DNA from: Mesorhizobium sp. 65-26
GTDB lineage: Bacteria > Pseudomonadota > Alphaproteobacteria > Rhizobiales > Rhizobiaceae
Direction of reading: 5' to 3'
NCBI GenBank assembly: GCA_001899205.1
Contig: MKVL01000032.1
Location: 116,897 to 180,896 of the forward strand
Length of the DNA stretch: 64,000 nt
A model generated the notes under the pieces. That model ran no database searches. It was not told the DNA's origin and saw only the letters and a list, made by a program, of their open reading frames with translations. Positions 15,387-24,017 of this stretch are shown in pieces; position 1 is the first letter of the stretch, and each line of letters starts with the position of its first letter. Both the position numbers and the translations under genes were made by a program.

Positions 15387-16634
15387 ATGTTCGCAGCCTA
15401 CAGACCGATCCTCTCGCTGCTTCGCGGCACCGCGTTCCTTCTGGCCGCTTCCGGCCTGCACGGCCTGCTGCTGCCGCTGCGTGGCCAGGTCGAAGGCTTT
15501 TCCACCGCCTCGCTCGGCCTCATGGGCACGGCCTGGGCCGGCGGCTTCGTCACCGGCTGTTTCTTTGCGCCACGCCTCGTGCGACGTGCCGGCCATGTGC
15601 GCGCCTTCGGCGCCTTCTGCGCGTCCGGCGCCATTGTTGCCCTGCTCACCGGGCTGATCATCGACGAATATGTCTGGATCCTGCTGCGCGCCTTCACCGG
15701 CTTCACCATGGCCGGCGCCTTCATGGTCATCGAAAGCTGGTTGAACGAGAAAGCGACCAACGAGAATCGCGGCACCGTCTTCGGCCTCTACATGATGGTG
15801 ACCTATGCCTCGATCATGGGCGGCCAGATGATCGTCGCCGGCGGCGATGTCCGATCGGCCTCGCTCTTCATGATTACCGGCATACTGTTCTGCCTGTCGC
15901 TGATCCCCACCGCCGTCTCGACGCAGTCGCACCCGAAGCCGCTGCAGGACGTCAAGCTCGACGTCAAGGGGCTCTACGCCAACTCGCCCGTGTCGGCGGT
16001 TGCCTGCTTGCTCATCGGCATTGCCAACGGCGCCTGGGGCACGCTCGGCGCTGTCTACGGCGCCCGCATCGGCATCAGCACGGCCGAGATCGCGCTGATG
16101 ATGAGCCTTGTGGTCGTCTCCGGCGCCGCCATGCAGCTTCCGGCCGGCCGGCTGTCGGACAAGACCGACCGCCGCTTCGTGCTCGCCGGCGCCGCCTTCG
16201 GCGCGGCACTGTTCGCCGTCGCGATCTTCCTGTTCGAGCCGCGCACCGGCGTCTTCGTCATCGTGTTCACCGCCTGCTACGGCGCCTTCGCCTACACGCT
16301 CTATTCGATCGCCGTCGCGCACGCCAACGACCACGCCCGGGCCGAGGATTTCGTCAAGGTATCGGGCGGCCTTCTGCTGCTCTACGGCTTCGGCACCATG
16401 ATCGGCCCGCTGCTGGCGGCGGCGCTGATGGGCTGGCTGCGCCCCGAAGGCCTGTTCCTGGCCACGGCGGTCGCGCATCTTTCCCTCGCCGCCTACACGC
16501 TTCTGCGTATCCGCCGCCGCGCGCCGGTGCCGATCGAGGATCGCGATGCCTTCAAGACGCTGCCCGCCGACCGCTCCGTCACGCCGGAAGCGCTGCGGCT
16601 CGACCCGCGCAGAAAGACTGAAACCGACGGTTGA
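15387..16634 (+). CDS. MFS transporter (YcaD-like)
   Basis: A 415-residue major facilitator with about twelve membrane helices in two halves split by a cytoplasmic loop near residues 175-195 (QSHPKPLQDVKLDVKGLY). RLSDKTDRRFVLAGAAFG in the second half is the A-motif-like loop, and WLNEKATNENRGTVFGLYMMV lies in the first half. This pattern matches the YcaD/DitE-like group, whose substrates are unknown. Charged residues dominate the last 35 residues. An ArsR regulator starts 30 bases downstream on the same strand and could be co-transcribed. Confidence 0.83.
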   Translation: MFAAYRPILSLLRGTAFLLAASGLHGLLLPLRGQVEGFSTASLGLMGTAWAGGFVTGCFFAPRLVRRAGHVRAFGAFCASGAIVALLTGLIIDEYVWILLRAFTGFTMAGAFMVIESWLNEKATNENRGTVFGLYMMVTYASIMGGQMIVAGGDVRSASLFMITGILFCLSLIPTAVSTQSHPKPLQDVKLDVKGLYANSPVSAVACLLIGIANGAWGTLGAVYGARIGISTAEIALMMSLVVVSGAAMQLPAGRLSDKTDRRFVLAGAAFGAALFAVAIFLFEPRTGVFVIVFTACYGAFAYTLYSIAVAHANDHARAEDFVKVSGGLLLLYGFGTMIGPLLAAALMGWLRPEGLFLATAVAHLSLAAYTLLRIRRRAPVPIEDRDAFKTLPADRSVTPEALRLDPRRKTETDG

Positions 16635-16664
16635 GAATCGCCAGGCTTTGCCCCACAAATAGGC

Positions 16665-16952
16665 ATGGTCTTTTCCGATGCCTTCGTGGCGATTGCCGAT
16701 CCGAACCGGCGCCATCTTCTGGAAGAACTCCGGCGCGGCCCGAAGACTGTCAACGAATTGGCCGCCGGCCTGCCGGTCTCCCGCCCCGCCGTTTCGCAGC
16801 ATCTGAAAGTGCTCCTCGATGCCGGCCTGGTCCATGCCAGGCCGCAGGGTACGAGACGTGTCTACGCGGTCAGCAACGCCGGCTTCCTCAAGCTCAACAT
16901 CTGGCTCGATCAGTTCTGGGATGCCGAGGAAGTCAGCACCCCTGGCAGTTGA
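16665..16952 (+). CDS. ArsR-family winged-helix regulator
   Basis: A 95-residue regulator consisting almost entirely of one winged HTH: FVAIADPNRRHLLEELRRGPKTVNELA, then LPVSRPAVSQHLKVLLDAGLVHARPQGTRRVYAV. No CxC metal-binding motif is visible in the recognition helix, so a metal ligand is unlikely. This short type is typically paired with SRPBCC proteins, and such a gene lies just beyond it, convergent on the other strand. It follows the MFS gene closely and in the same direction. Confidence 0.87.
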   Translation: MVFSDAFVAIADPNRRHLLEELRRGPKTVNELAAGLPVSRPAVSQHLKVLLDAGLVHARPQGTRRVYAVSNAGFLKLNIWLDQFWDAEEVSTPGS

Positions 16953-16972
16953 GCCTGCCGTCCGGCAGCGCG

Positions 16973-17440
16973 TCAGATTCCATCCCGCTCCAGGGCCACG
17001 CCGAGCGCGTCGAGCAATTCGCCCGTTCCGTGCTCGCGAACGTCGGGCGTGTCGTGGCCGTCGAAGAAGGCCCCCTGTTCCGTCATGACCAGCCGCGTGC
17101 CACCGTCTTCCGCGACCAGTTCGATCGTGGCCAGCGACACCGAGACGCGGGTTTCGCCGAACAGCAGTTCATAGCTGTAGACGATGCGCTGGTTCGGCAC
17201 GATGTCCTGGTAGACCGCGTTGAAGAAATGCATCTGCCCATCGCTGGGGCAGCCGGCATTCACCTCCTTGCCGCCGACGCGGAAGTCCATCTCGTGACGG
17301 CTCGGCATCGGATTGTCGGGATCGAAGAACCAGCGCTTCTTGGCATCGGGGTCGCTCAGCGCGAAATAGACCCGGGCCGGAGCCACGGGATAGAAACGCT
17401 CGACGACGAAGGTGGAGTGGACGACGGATCGAACCTGCAT
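16973..17440 (-). CDS. SRPBCC/AHSA1-family protein
   Basis: A 155-residue START-like (AHSA1/CalC) domain protein. Typical features are [28 protein letters not shown] at the N-terminus, [10 protein letters not shown] in the middle, and a C-terminal [21 protein letters not shown]. Such proteins bind hydrophobic ligands and are frequently encoded with ArsR regulators. The ATG at 17440 has a GAGGAGCG ribosome site. It is the last gene of the GST-ArsR-SnoaL-SRPBCC run reading leftward. The ligand is unknown. Confidence 0.87.
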   Translation of the reverse strand: MQVRSVVHSTFVVERFYPVAPARVYFALSDPDAKKRWFFDPDNPMPSRHEMDFRVGGKEVNAGCPSDGQMHFFNAVYQDIVPNQRIVYSYELLFGETRVSVSLATIELVAEDGGTRLVMTEQGAFFDGHDTPDVREHGTGELLDALGVALERDGI

Positions 17441-17459
17441 GATTGGCGCTCCTCGATGC

Positions 17460-17825
17460 TCAGCTTGACGGGTTCAGCGAAATGAAGGCGCCGTCGCGGT
17501 AGGCGGCGCCGAAGTAGACCTCGACCGCGTGCAGCCGGTCGTCACGGAACCGGTGCACCTCGATGTTGCGGAAAGTCTTTCCGTCGAGCATTTCGCAACG
17601 GCAGAGGACGAAGACGGCATCCCCGTCCTCACGGACACGCTCGACGGTGATCGACCTGAAGACCCGCTCGTCAGGCCAGCAGCGCTCGAAATAGGTGTCG
17701 CGGTCGATCGCGTCGTCATAGGGGCTGGTGAAGGTGAAGTCGTCCGCCAGCACGGCCGCGACGACATCGCGCTGATTGGCGAGGTAGGCGGCAAAGTAGC
17801 CGCGGATCAATGCCTCCCTGCTCAT
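17460..17825 (-). CDS. SnoaL-like (NTF2-fold) polyketide cyclase-type protein
   Basis: A 121-residue NTF2-fold protein. The opening [47 protein letters not shown] and the closing [12 protein letters not shown] are characteristic of SnoaL-like domains. The start at 17825 follows AAGGAGAACGACC. It lies between the ArsR regulator and the SRPBCC gene, a common trio in soil bacteria whose job is unknown. Confidence 0.85.
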   Translation of the reverse strand: MSREALIRGYFAAYLANQRDVVAAVLADDFTFTSPYDDAIDRDTYFERCWPDERVFRSITVERVREDGDAVFVLCRCEMLDGKTFRNIEVHRFRDDRLHAVEVYFGAAYRDGAFISLNPSS

Positions 17826-17877
17826 GGTCGTTCTCCTTGCTTTGTCGCGAGTACGGCGGTCGCCCCGGCGAGGGCGC

Positions 17878-18204
17878 TCACTCGGTCTCGGCCAGAAAAT
17901 CGCCGAGCCGATCGAGCCGGCGTTCCCAGGCCAGGCGTCGTTCGTTGATCCAGTGCTCCGCCGCCCTCAGCGCCTTCGGCTCGATCTGGCAGGTGCGCAC
18001 GCGGCCGACCTTCTCGGTGCGCACGAGGCCGCTCGCCTCGAGCACGTTGAGATGCTGGACTACGGCCGACAGCGACATCGCCAGCGGCTCGGCCAACTGG
18101 CTGACAGAGGCCGGCCCGCGCGACAGCCGTTCCACCATGCCGCGCCGGGCGGGATCGGCAAGCGCCTGGAACATCAGGTCGAGCTGAGCGGTATCGTGCA
18201 GCAT
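17878..18204 (-). CDS. ArsR-family regulator
   Basis: A 108-residue winged-helix regulator: LDLMFQALADPARRGMVERLSRGPASVSQLAEPLAMSLSAVVQHLNVLEASGLVRTEKVGRVRTCQIEP. The tail has AAEHWINERRLAWERRLDRLGDFL, typical of the ArsR group paired with SRPBCC proteins, and no metal-binding cysteine pair is present. It starts 8 bases after the GST stop codon and is followed by the SnoaL and SRPBCC genes, so the four are very likely one operon. Confidence 0.88.
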   Translation of the reverse strand: MLHDTAQLDLMFQALADPARRGMVERLSRGPASVSQLAEPLAMSLSAVVQHLNVLEASGLVRTEKVGRVRTCQIEPKALRAAEHWINERRLAWERRLDRLGDFLAETE

Positions 18205-18212
18205 CGGACACC

Positions 18213-18869
18213 CTAGCCGTTGTTGTAGGGAAACAGATGGAAATAGGGCTGCGCTTCCTCGATCACGCGGGCAAAGGACGGACGCGCGAGCAGACGGTCG
18301 TGGTAGCGCTTCATGGCGGGATAGTTCTCGCCGAACGGCTCGACCTTGTTGGCATAAAACAGGGCCGGCGACGCCGCGCAGTCGGCCATGGTGAACGCCT
18401 CCCCCATTGCCCAGGTTCTCGACCGCATGTCCTGTTCGATGATGGCGTAGGAATTGCGCAGTTGCGCCCGCGCCTGCTCGACCCCGAACGGATCGGTCTT
18501 GTCGCCCGGCCGCAGCCTGTCGGCGACGATCTTCTGCATCGGCTCCTGCACATAGAAATCGTAGAAGCGGTCAGCCTGTCGAACCTTGATCGCCAGGTCG
18601 ACGTCGCCGGGAATGAGTTCCACCGGACCCGGATAGTGAGCAGCGAGATATTCGATGACGATGGTCGATTCCAGCACCGTGCAATCGCGCGTGTCATCAC
18701 GCAGCGCCGGCATCTTGCCCGGGGGCGATATCTTCAGGAAGGCAGCGCGCGACTGCTCGTCGCCGAGGTCGACGATGACCGGCGTGAAGGGCGTGTCGTT
18801 CTCGTAGAACGCGATCAGCGGCTTCCAGCAGAAGGATGCCAAGGGATGGAAATGCAGCGTCAGAGACAT
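18213..18869 (-). CDS. Glutathione S-transferase family protein
   Basis: A 218-residue GST-like protein. The N-terminal thioredoxin fold runs LTLHFHPLASFCWKPLIAFYENDTPF with the cis-Pro region PPGKMPALRDD and the glutathione-binding LESTIVIEYLA. The C-terminal all-helical domain includes GEAFTMADCAASPALFYANKV. The Ser/Cys pair at SFCW near residue 12-14 may replace the catalytic tyrosine. Start 18869 is chosen because the frame upstream runs into the palindromic operator. It probably leads the operon and is controlled through that inverted repeat. Confidence 0.85.
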   Translation of the reverse strand: MSLTLHFHPLASFCWKPLIAFYENDTPFTPVIVDLGDEQSRAAFLKISPPGKMPALRDDTRDCTVLESTIVIEYLAAHYPGPVELIPGDVDLAIKVRQADRFYDFYVQEPMQKIVADRLRPGDKTDPFGVEQARAQLRNSYAIIEQDMRSRTWAMGEAFTMADCAASPALFYANKVEPFGENYPAMKRYHDRLLARPSFARVIEEAQPYFHLFPYNNG

Positions 18870-18889
18870 CTTCGCTTTCCTGGTTGCGC

Positions 18890-18915
18890 AATAGTGAAGC
18901 AATTACTTCACTATT
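18890..18915. promoter_or_regulatory. Perfect inverted repeat between GST and HxlR genes
   Basis: AATAGTGAAG (18890-18899) and CTTCACTATT (18906-18915) are perfect arms around CAATTA. The element lies about 20 bases upstream of the GST start. A two-fold site of this size next to a divergent HxlR-family gene is the usual arrangement for that family, so HxlR binding is inferred. Confidence 0.75.
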
Positions 18916-19029
18916 TTCGGAAGCCCATCGAGTCAAGACCACGCAGACCGTATTCCGATTGCATTTTGCAATCAGTTGCACGATAATCAGACTGATATCA
19001 TAATGCAACTGGTTTTTCTGGAGACTTGC

Positions 19030-19551
19030 ATGAACATCGATCGCCGCTCCGGCTGTCCGATCAACCTTTCGCTCGAAGTGTTCGGCGATCGCTGGAGCCT
19101 GATCATCCTGCGCGACATGATCTTCGGCGGCAGGCGGCACTTTCGCGAGATACTCAATGGATCGCTGGAAGGCATCGCCTCCAACATCCTTGCCGACCGT
19201 CTGAAGCGATTGATGGAGCTTGGCCTGCTGACGAAGGCCGACGACCCCAGCCACAAGCAGAAGGCGATCTACAGCCTTACCGAGATGGCGATCACGCTGG
19301 TGCCGATCATGGCGCACCTCGGCGCCTGGGGGCGGGTGTGGCTTCCGGTCAGCGAGGAACTGTCGATCCGTGCCGAGCTTCTCGAAAAGGGCGGCCAGCC
19401 GCTCTGGGAGCAGTTCATGGACGAATTGCGCCACGAACATCTCGGCGCGCCCTCCAGGACGCCGGCGGGCACGCCGGGGGTGCGGGCACAATTGCGGGCC
19501 GCCTACGAGGCGGTCGTCGCACGCAACGCCGAGGCCGCCCGGGAACGGTGA
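19030..19551 (+). CDS. HxlR-family transcriptional regulator
   Basis: A 173-residue HxlR protein: CPINLSLEVFGDRWSLIILRDMIFGGRRHFREI is the family opening, with Cys9 of the mature frame positioned like the redox/electrophile-sensing cysteine of YodB/QorR-type members, followed by IASNILADRLKRLMELGLL. The C-terminal ~60 residues are an extension beyond the usual ~110-120-residue family length. Start 19030 has CTGGAG at 19018-19023; an upstream ATG at 19003 is in frame and possible. It is divergent from the GST operon across the perfect inverted repeat. Confidence 0.85.
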   Translation: MNIDRRSGCPINLSLEVFGDRWSLIILRDMIFGGRRHFREILNGSLEGIASNILADRLKRLMELGLLTKADDPSHKQKAIYSLTEMAITLVPIMAHLGAWGRVWLPVSEELSIRAELLEKGGQPLWEQFMDELRHEHLGAPSRTPAGTPGVRAQLRAAYEAVVARNAEAARER

Positions 19552-19721
19552 GGGGATGAAGCCACGGCGGAGCACTGGACGGCGCCGGCCGGCGGTTCCA
19601 TATCTGTCCGGCCTTCCCACCGCCCGATCCCGGGCTCTCATGAAAAGCTGTTTCAACCCTGGCTGCTATTTTGCCGAGGCTTGCGCCGGTCGATGATGAG
19701 CCCCTTGAACAGGAGATTGCC

Positions 19722-20153
19722 ATGACCGCACTGACGCTCGCCAAGGCCACCCAGATCATCGCCGCCGCTTTCGCCAAAGGGGCGGAATTGAAGCTCAGGC
19801 CGCTCGGGGTTTCCGTGCTTGACGCCGGCGGCCATCTGGTCGCCTTCCAGCGCCAGGACGGCGCATCGTTCCTGCGTCCGCAGATGTCGGCCGGCAAGGC
19901 CTATGGCGCGCTGGCCATCGGCATGGGCTCGCGCCGCGTCGAAGCCTTCGCCAAGGAACGGCCGCACCTGATGGCCGGCGTCTCGGATGTCTCCGGCGGC
20001 AAGGTGTTGCCGGTGGTCGGCGGCGTGCTGATCCGCGACGCCTCCGGCGCCATCGTCGGTGCGGTCGGCATTTCCGGCGACACGTCGGACAATGACGAGG
20101 CCGCCGCCATAGCGGGCATCGAGGCCGCCGGCTTCACGGCCGATCCGGGCTGA
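19722..20153 (+). CDS. HbpS/GlcG-family protein (DUF336)
   Basis: A 143-residue single-domain protein of the GlcG/HbpS group, some members of which bind haem or cobalamin. Visible features are VSVLDAGGHLVAFQRQDGASFLRPQMSAGKAYGAL and a C-terminal GGVLIRDASGAIVGAVGISGDTSDNDEAAA. No signal peptide is present, so it is cytoplasmic. The ATG at 19722 follows AGGAGATTGCC, which rules against the longer frame from 19671. It converges on the membrane protein gene that ends the agmatinase cluster. Ligand unknown. Confidence 0.85.
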   Translation: MTALTLAKATQIIAAAFAKGAELKLRPLGVSVLDAGGHLVAFQRQDGASFLRPQMSAGKAYGALAIGMGSRRVEAFAKERPHLMAGVSDVSGGKVLPVVGGVLIRDASGAIVGAVGISGDTSDNDEAAAIAGIEAAGFTADPG

Positions 20154-20171
20154 AACAGCCTTCGCGGAAGC

Positions 20172-20573
20172 CTAGTTGAGATTGATGTCGCGGCTGGCCG
20201 CGCGCATCGCCACGGCGAAGCCGGCCAGCACGTCGACCAGCGTTATGATCATGAGGATGAAAAAGACCGAGTGAGCGGCGCCCTTGACCAGCAGGAACTC
20301 GACCAGGAAGGCGATGAAGACCAGCGTCGACAGCAGATGGTCCATGATCGACGCCTTGCTGGCCCGCGCAGACTTCACGATCTCGAGGAACAGGAAAAGC
20401 AGGCCGATCAGCACCATCAGGTCGCCGAGCGTCATGGTGAACACGCCGCCCGACATCATGCCGATCGAAAGGATTTCGGTGACCCACGGGTCATCGCCGC
20501 CGCCGAAGATGCCGAGCAGCCCGAGATTGTACAGCACAAACGGTACGATCAGCAGCGGAACAGCACCGAACAT
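20172..20573 (-). CDS. Small membrane protein with four helices
   Basis: A 133-residue hydrophobic protein with about four membrane segments: PLLIVPFVLYNLGLLGIFGG, a second at SGGVFTMTLGDLMVLIGLLFLFL, a third at LLSTLVFIAFLVEFLLV and a fourth at FFILMIITLVDVLAGFAVAM. I recognise similar proteins only as conserved alphaproteobacterial membrane proteins of unknown role. It is 125 bases downstream of the agmatinase gene on the same strand and may be part of that transcript or independent. An ACCGGAG sequence lies upstream of the ATG. Confidence 0.75.
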   Translation of the reverse strand: MFGAVPLLIVPFVLYNLGLLGIFGGGDDPWVTEILSIGMMSGGVFTMTLGDLMVLIGLLFLFLEIVKSARASKASIMDHLLSTLVFIAFLVEFLLVKGAAHSVFFILMIITLVDVLAGFAVAMRAASRDINLN

Positions 20574-20698
20574 CCGACGGCTCCGGTTGGGACTACCCCT
20601 TGTAGAATGCCCCCGCCGTCCGCCGTCAAGAATTTTCGCGCCCTTGCGACAAGGCGCGGCACCGGCCGGACCGAGGCCCGACCGGCTTTCGCTTCCGA

Positions 20699-21652
20699 TC
20701 AGCGCCTGAACTGGCTCGAACGGGCAAGCGCGCCGATGATGTTGAGGATGATATGGCCGGCGGTCATCGAGGTGATCTCGTTGACGTCGCGGGCCGGCGC
20801 GATCTCGACGATGTCCGTGCCGACGACCTCGCCCTTGGCGAACAGGCCCTTGATCAGGTCGATCGTCTGCCGATAGGTGATGCCGCCGGGCTGCGGCCCC
20901 TCCACCGCCGGCATGACGGACGGGTCGAGGCCATCCGCGTCGATGGTGAGATAGTAGCGCCCGCCATTCGGGATGCGATCGAGCAGGGCCGCCGTGCCGA
21001 TGTCCTGCCATTCGTTGGTGGTGATGATGTTGGCGCCGTAGGCGCGGGCGGCCTCGACCTCCTCGGTACGGGCGCTGCCCTGGCCGCGGATGCCGACCTG
21101 GAAGATCTTGTCGATGTGCGCCATCTCTGAGGCGCGGCGGATGGTGCTGGAATAGCCTTCCTTCACGCCGTTGACGTTGTCGCGCCAGTCGAGATGGGCG
21201 TCGAGGTGAACCAGGGTGATCGGCCCCTCGCCGTCGAGCGCCCGGAAGATCGGGATCGGGATGCCATGGTCGCCGCCGATGGTGATCGGCAGCGCGCCGG
21301 CGGCGCGGATCTTGCGGATCGCGGCTTCCGCCTTCTTGTAGTGCCCGACATGGTCGGCGGCATTGCCGGGCACGTCTCCGACGTCGACGACGCGCACGTC
21401 CTTGCCGCCGAAGACCGGGCCGCCAATGTCGAAATCATAGCGGTCGAGCGCCTGGCTGATGCGCTTGGAGGCGCGTCGCACTGCAGTCGGCGCGTTGGTC
21501 TGGTCGTTGATCAGCTCGTCGATCGTGTAGGGATCGCCATAGGGCATGCCGATGATGGCCACGTCGGCCTTCAGCGTGTCGAGATCCTCGACCAGCGGAA
21601 AGTTCATGAATGTCTGGAAGACATTGCGCGGCGCGGTTGTGAGTTTGGACAT
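20699..21652 (-). CDS. speB: Agmatinase/arginase-family ureohydrolase
   Basis: A 317-residue binuclear manganese ureohydrolase. Metal-binding motifs are intact: TIGGDHGIPIP, VHLDAHLDWRD and TIDADGLDPS. The family hydrolyses agmatine, arginine or other guanidino compounds to urea and an amine. The GP-type substrate loop cannot discriminate agmatine from guanidinobutyrate by eye. It is the last transporter-linked gene of a run encoding an Lrp regulator, a substrate-binding protein and two permeases, which suggests the transported amino acid or guanidino compound is its substrate. Confidence 0.88.
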   Translation of the reverse strand: MSKLTTAPRNVFQTFMNFPLVEDLDTLKADVAIIGMPYGDPYTIDELINDQTNAPTAVRRASKRISQALDRYDFDIGGPVFGGKDVRVVDVGDVPGNAADHVGHYKKAEAAIRKIRAAGALPITIGGDHGIPIPIFRALDGEGPITLVHLDAHLDWRDNVNGVKEGYSSTIRRASEMAHIDKIFQVGIRGQGSARTEEVEAARAYGANIITTNEWQDIGTAALLDRIPNGGRYYLTIDADGLDPSVMPAVEGPQPGGITYRQTIDLIKGLFAKGEVVGTDIVEIAPARDVNEITSMTAGHIILNIIGALARSSQFRR

Positions 21653-21681
21653 GAGGTCTCCTCTGTGTTGAAAGGCGTCGT

Positions 21682-22356
21682 TCAGCCGGCGCGGCGCGCG
21701 GCCAGATGCGGCTGGAGCCTGTGCTCCAGCCCGCGCGAGATCGCGGCGACGAGGGCGGTGAGGCCCCAGTAGAGCAGCGCGATGGCGGTGAAGATCTCGA
21801 CCGGCGAAAAGGTGCGCCCGATGACGTCCTGCGCCATGTAGGTGAGCTCGGGCACGGTGATCGCCGACAGGATCGCCGATTCCTTGATCAGCGTGATGGT
21901 GAGGTTGGTTGCCGCCGGCAGGATGTAGCCGACCACTTGCGGCAGCAGGATCTTGCGGAAGATGGTCATGTAACGCAGGCCGAGCGCGTAGCCGGCCTCC
22001 ACCTGACCATGCGGGATCGACTGCAGCGCGCCCCTCAGGATCTCGGCCAGGTAGGCGCCGGCATAGGCCGTCAGCGCGCCGATCGAGACCGTTACCGGCG
22101 AAAGACGCACGCCGAACATCGGCAGCACGTAGAAAAGCAGGAAGACCTGGATCAGGAACGGGATGTTGCGGAAGATCTCGACATAGGCCGAGACGGCCGT
22201 GGCCGCGATGCTTCCGCCACGCAGCCTGGCCAGGGCCAGCGCGGTGCCGAGCGCGAAGCCGAGCGGCAGCGCCACCGCGCAGATCAGCACGGTGTTGCCG
22301 AAGCCCCTGGCCAGCACCGGCCAGTTGTCGAGGATGACGGCGGTATCGAAGCTCAT
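21682..22356 (-). CDS. Amino-acid ABC transporter permease (HEQRO/HisMQ type)
   Basis: A 224-residue inner-membrane permease of the polar amino acid uptake family with about five helices. It carries the EAA-like loop LRGALQSIPHGQVEAGYALGLRYMTIFRKILLPQ that contacts the ATPase, and a FRNIPFLIQVF motif. Its ATG overlaps the TGA of the upstream permease (ATGA), so the two are translationally coupled and probably form a heterodimer. Confidence 0.92.
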   Translation of the reverse strand: MSFDTAVILDNWPVLARGFGNTVLICAVALPLGFALGTALALARLRGGSIAATAVSAYVEIFRNIPFLIQVFLLFYVLPMFGVRLSPVTVSIGALTAYAGAYLAEILRGALQSIPHGQVEAGYALGLRYMTIFRKILLPQVVGYILPAATNLTITLIKESAILSAITVPELTYMAQDVIGRTFSPVEIFTAIALLYWGLTALVAAISRGLEHRLQPHLAARRAG

Positions 22357-23012
22357 GCGCGGCCGCCTTGCGCCCGCCGTTCCAGCAGCCGGGTCAGCAG
22401 GCTGCAGGAGAACAGCACGATGAAGTAGAGCACGGCCGCCACGCAGAAGGCCTCGACCGGCCGGTAGGTGACGTTCATGATGTTCTGCGCGGTTCGGGTG
22501 AGCTCGACCACGGCGATGACCGACAGGATCGACGAGGCCTTCACCAGCATGGTGAATTCGTTGACCATCGGCGGGATGATGGTGCGCATCAGCTGCGGCA
22601 GGATGACCTTGAGCCAGGTCACCGCCGGCTTCAGCCCCAGCGCCTTGGCCGCCTCGTACTGGCCGGCGGGAATGCGGGTCAGACCACCGCGCAGAATCTC
22701 GGCGACGAAAGCCGCGCTGTTGAAGCCGAGCGCCAGGACGCCGGCCACGAGCGGCGGCAGGTCGATGCCGATCAGCCCGGGCAGCACGTAATAGACCACG
22801 AAGATCTGGACGATCAGCGGCGTGCCGCGAATGAAGCTGGTGTAGATCGCCCCGATCCATCGCACGAAGAGCCAACGCGACCTGCCGCAGGCGAGCAGCC
22901 CGAAGCCGATGAGTGTGCCGACGAGGAAGCCGACCGCCGAGACACCGAGCGTAATGCCGGCGCCCACCAGGAACTGGGGCAGCAGCGCAAGCGTCTTCGA
23001 AAAATGGAACAT
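22353..23012 (-). CDS. Amino-acid ABC transporter permease
   Basis: A 219-residue permease of the same family as its downstream partner. The EAA loop reads LRGGLTRIPAGQYEAAKALGLKPAVTWLKVILPQ and FIRGTPLIVQIF is present. It follows the substrate-binding protein gene by 147 bases. No gene for an ATP-binding subunit lies in the cluster or elsewhere in the window, so the pair must use an ATPase encoded elsewhere. Confidence 0.92.
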   Translation of the reverse strand: MFHFSKTLALLPQFLVGAGITLGVSAVGFLVGTLIGFGLLACGRSRWLFVRWIGAIYTSFIRGTPLIVQIFVVYYVLPGLIGIDLPPLVAGVLALGFNSAAFVAEILRGGLTRIPAGQYEAAKALGLKPAVTWLKVILPQLMRTIIPPMVNEFTMLVKASSILSVIAVVELTRTAQNIMNVTYRPVEAFCVAAVLYFIVLFSCSLLTRLLERRAQGGRA

Positions 23013-23159
23013 GTCTCAGCTCCAGGCGGCAGCCATCGCTCCGCGGCCGATACGGCGGGTTTCGACCGCCCGGACGGCGGTTGGCTCGTGCTTTGATTGG
23101 CGGATTGCGCGTGCGGGTGGACGCGGCCAGGCCACTGCCCCGCCGCGTCCTGGCGTGCG

Positions 23160-24017
23160 TCAGAGTGCGCCCGGCGGCAGATAGCCCTCCGAGGGCGTCT
23201 TCATCTCAAAGCCGAACCACTTCATCTGCATCTCCTTCAGCTTGCCGCTGTCGGCGAGCTCGCCGATCTTGGCGTTGATGAATTCGCGCAGGTCCTTGTC
23301 CTCGGGGCGTACCACCCAGGACAGGTAGGAGAACTCGCCGATCGAGCCGACCACCTTGTAGGTGTCGGGCACGTTCTTCATCAGCACGGCCGCCGATGGC
23401 GAGGCGATGACGATCGCGTCGACCTGGCCGGAGGCCAGCGCCACATGCGTCTCGGGGAAGGACGTGAACAGCTTCAGCTCGCCGAGCCCCTTGCCGCCCT
23501 TCTCCTTGAGCTCCTTGTCATAGGCCTCGATGATCGGCTGGACGGAGGAGGCAAGCTGCGTCGCCACCACCATGCCGTTGATGTCTTCCGGCTTCTTGAT
23601 GCGCTCCTCGTCGGCGCGGACCACGATGACGTTCTCGAACGAGCCGGTGGGCCGCGTGTAGGCGTATTTCGCCGCCCGCTCCGGATTGATGCCGGTGGAC
23701 GTCGCCATGAGGTCGAACTTCTTGGCCAGCAACCCCGGCAGCAGGCCCTGGAAAGGCAGGTTGAGCTGGTCAAGCTTCACGCCGAGCTGCGCCACCACAT
23801 AGTCGAGAATGTCCTTGTTGTAGCCGACGATCTGGCCGTCGCGCACGAACTCGAACGGCTCGAAGGCGGCCTCCGTGCCGACGACGATGGTACCGCGCTG
23901 CTTGATCTGATCGACCAGCCCCTCGGCGTGGGAAACCCCGGACAGGGGCAGGAGAAGCGTCGCGGCGGCTAGCGCCGACACGACGCTTCGGCGCGTGAAG
24001 GACAGGAACTCAACCAT
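23160..24017 (-). CDS. Periplasmic amino-acid-binding protein of ABC transporter
   Basis: A 285-residue family 3 solute-binding protein. It has an export signal (about residues 1-31, ending GVSHA), the opening IKQRGTIVVGTEAAFEPFEFVRDGQIVGYNKDILDYV, and the conserved DLMATSTGINPERAAKYAYTRP stretch. It should capture an amino acid or guanidino compound for the two permeases downstream. ATG 24017 overlaps the last eight bases of the Lrp-type regulator gene, indicating one transcript. The ligand is not readable from sequence; the agmatinase neighbour points to arginine-related compounds. Confidence 0.9.
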   Translation of the reverse strand: MVEFLSFTRRSVVSALAAATLLLPLSGVSHAEGLVDQIKQRGTIVVGTEAAFEPFEFVRDGQIVGYNKDILDYVVAQLGVKLDQLNLPFQGLLPGLLAKKFDLMATSTGINPERAAKYAYTRPTGSFENVIVVRADEERIKKPEDINGMVVATQLASSVQPIIEAYDKELKEKGGKGLGELKLFTSFPETHVALASGQVDAIVIASPSAAVLMKNVPDTYKVVGSIGEFSYLSWVVRPEDKDLREFINAKIGELADSGKLKEMQMKWFGFEMKTPSEGYLPPGAL

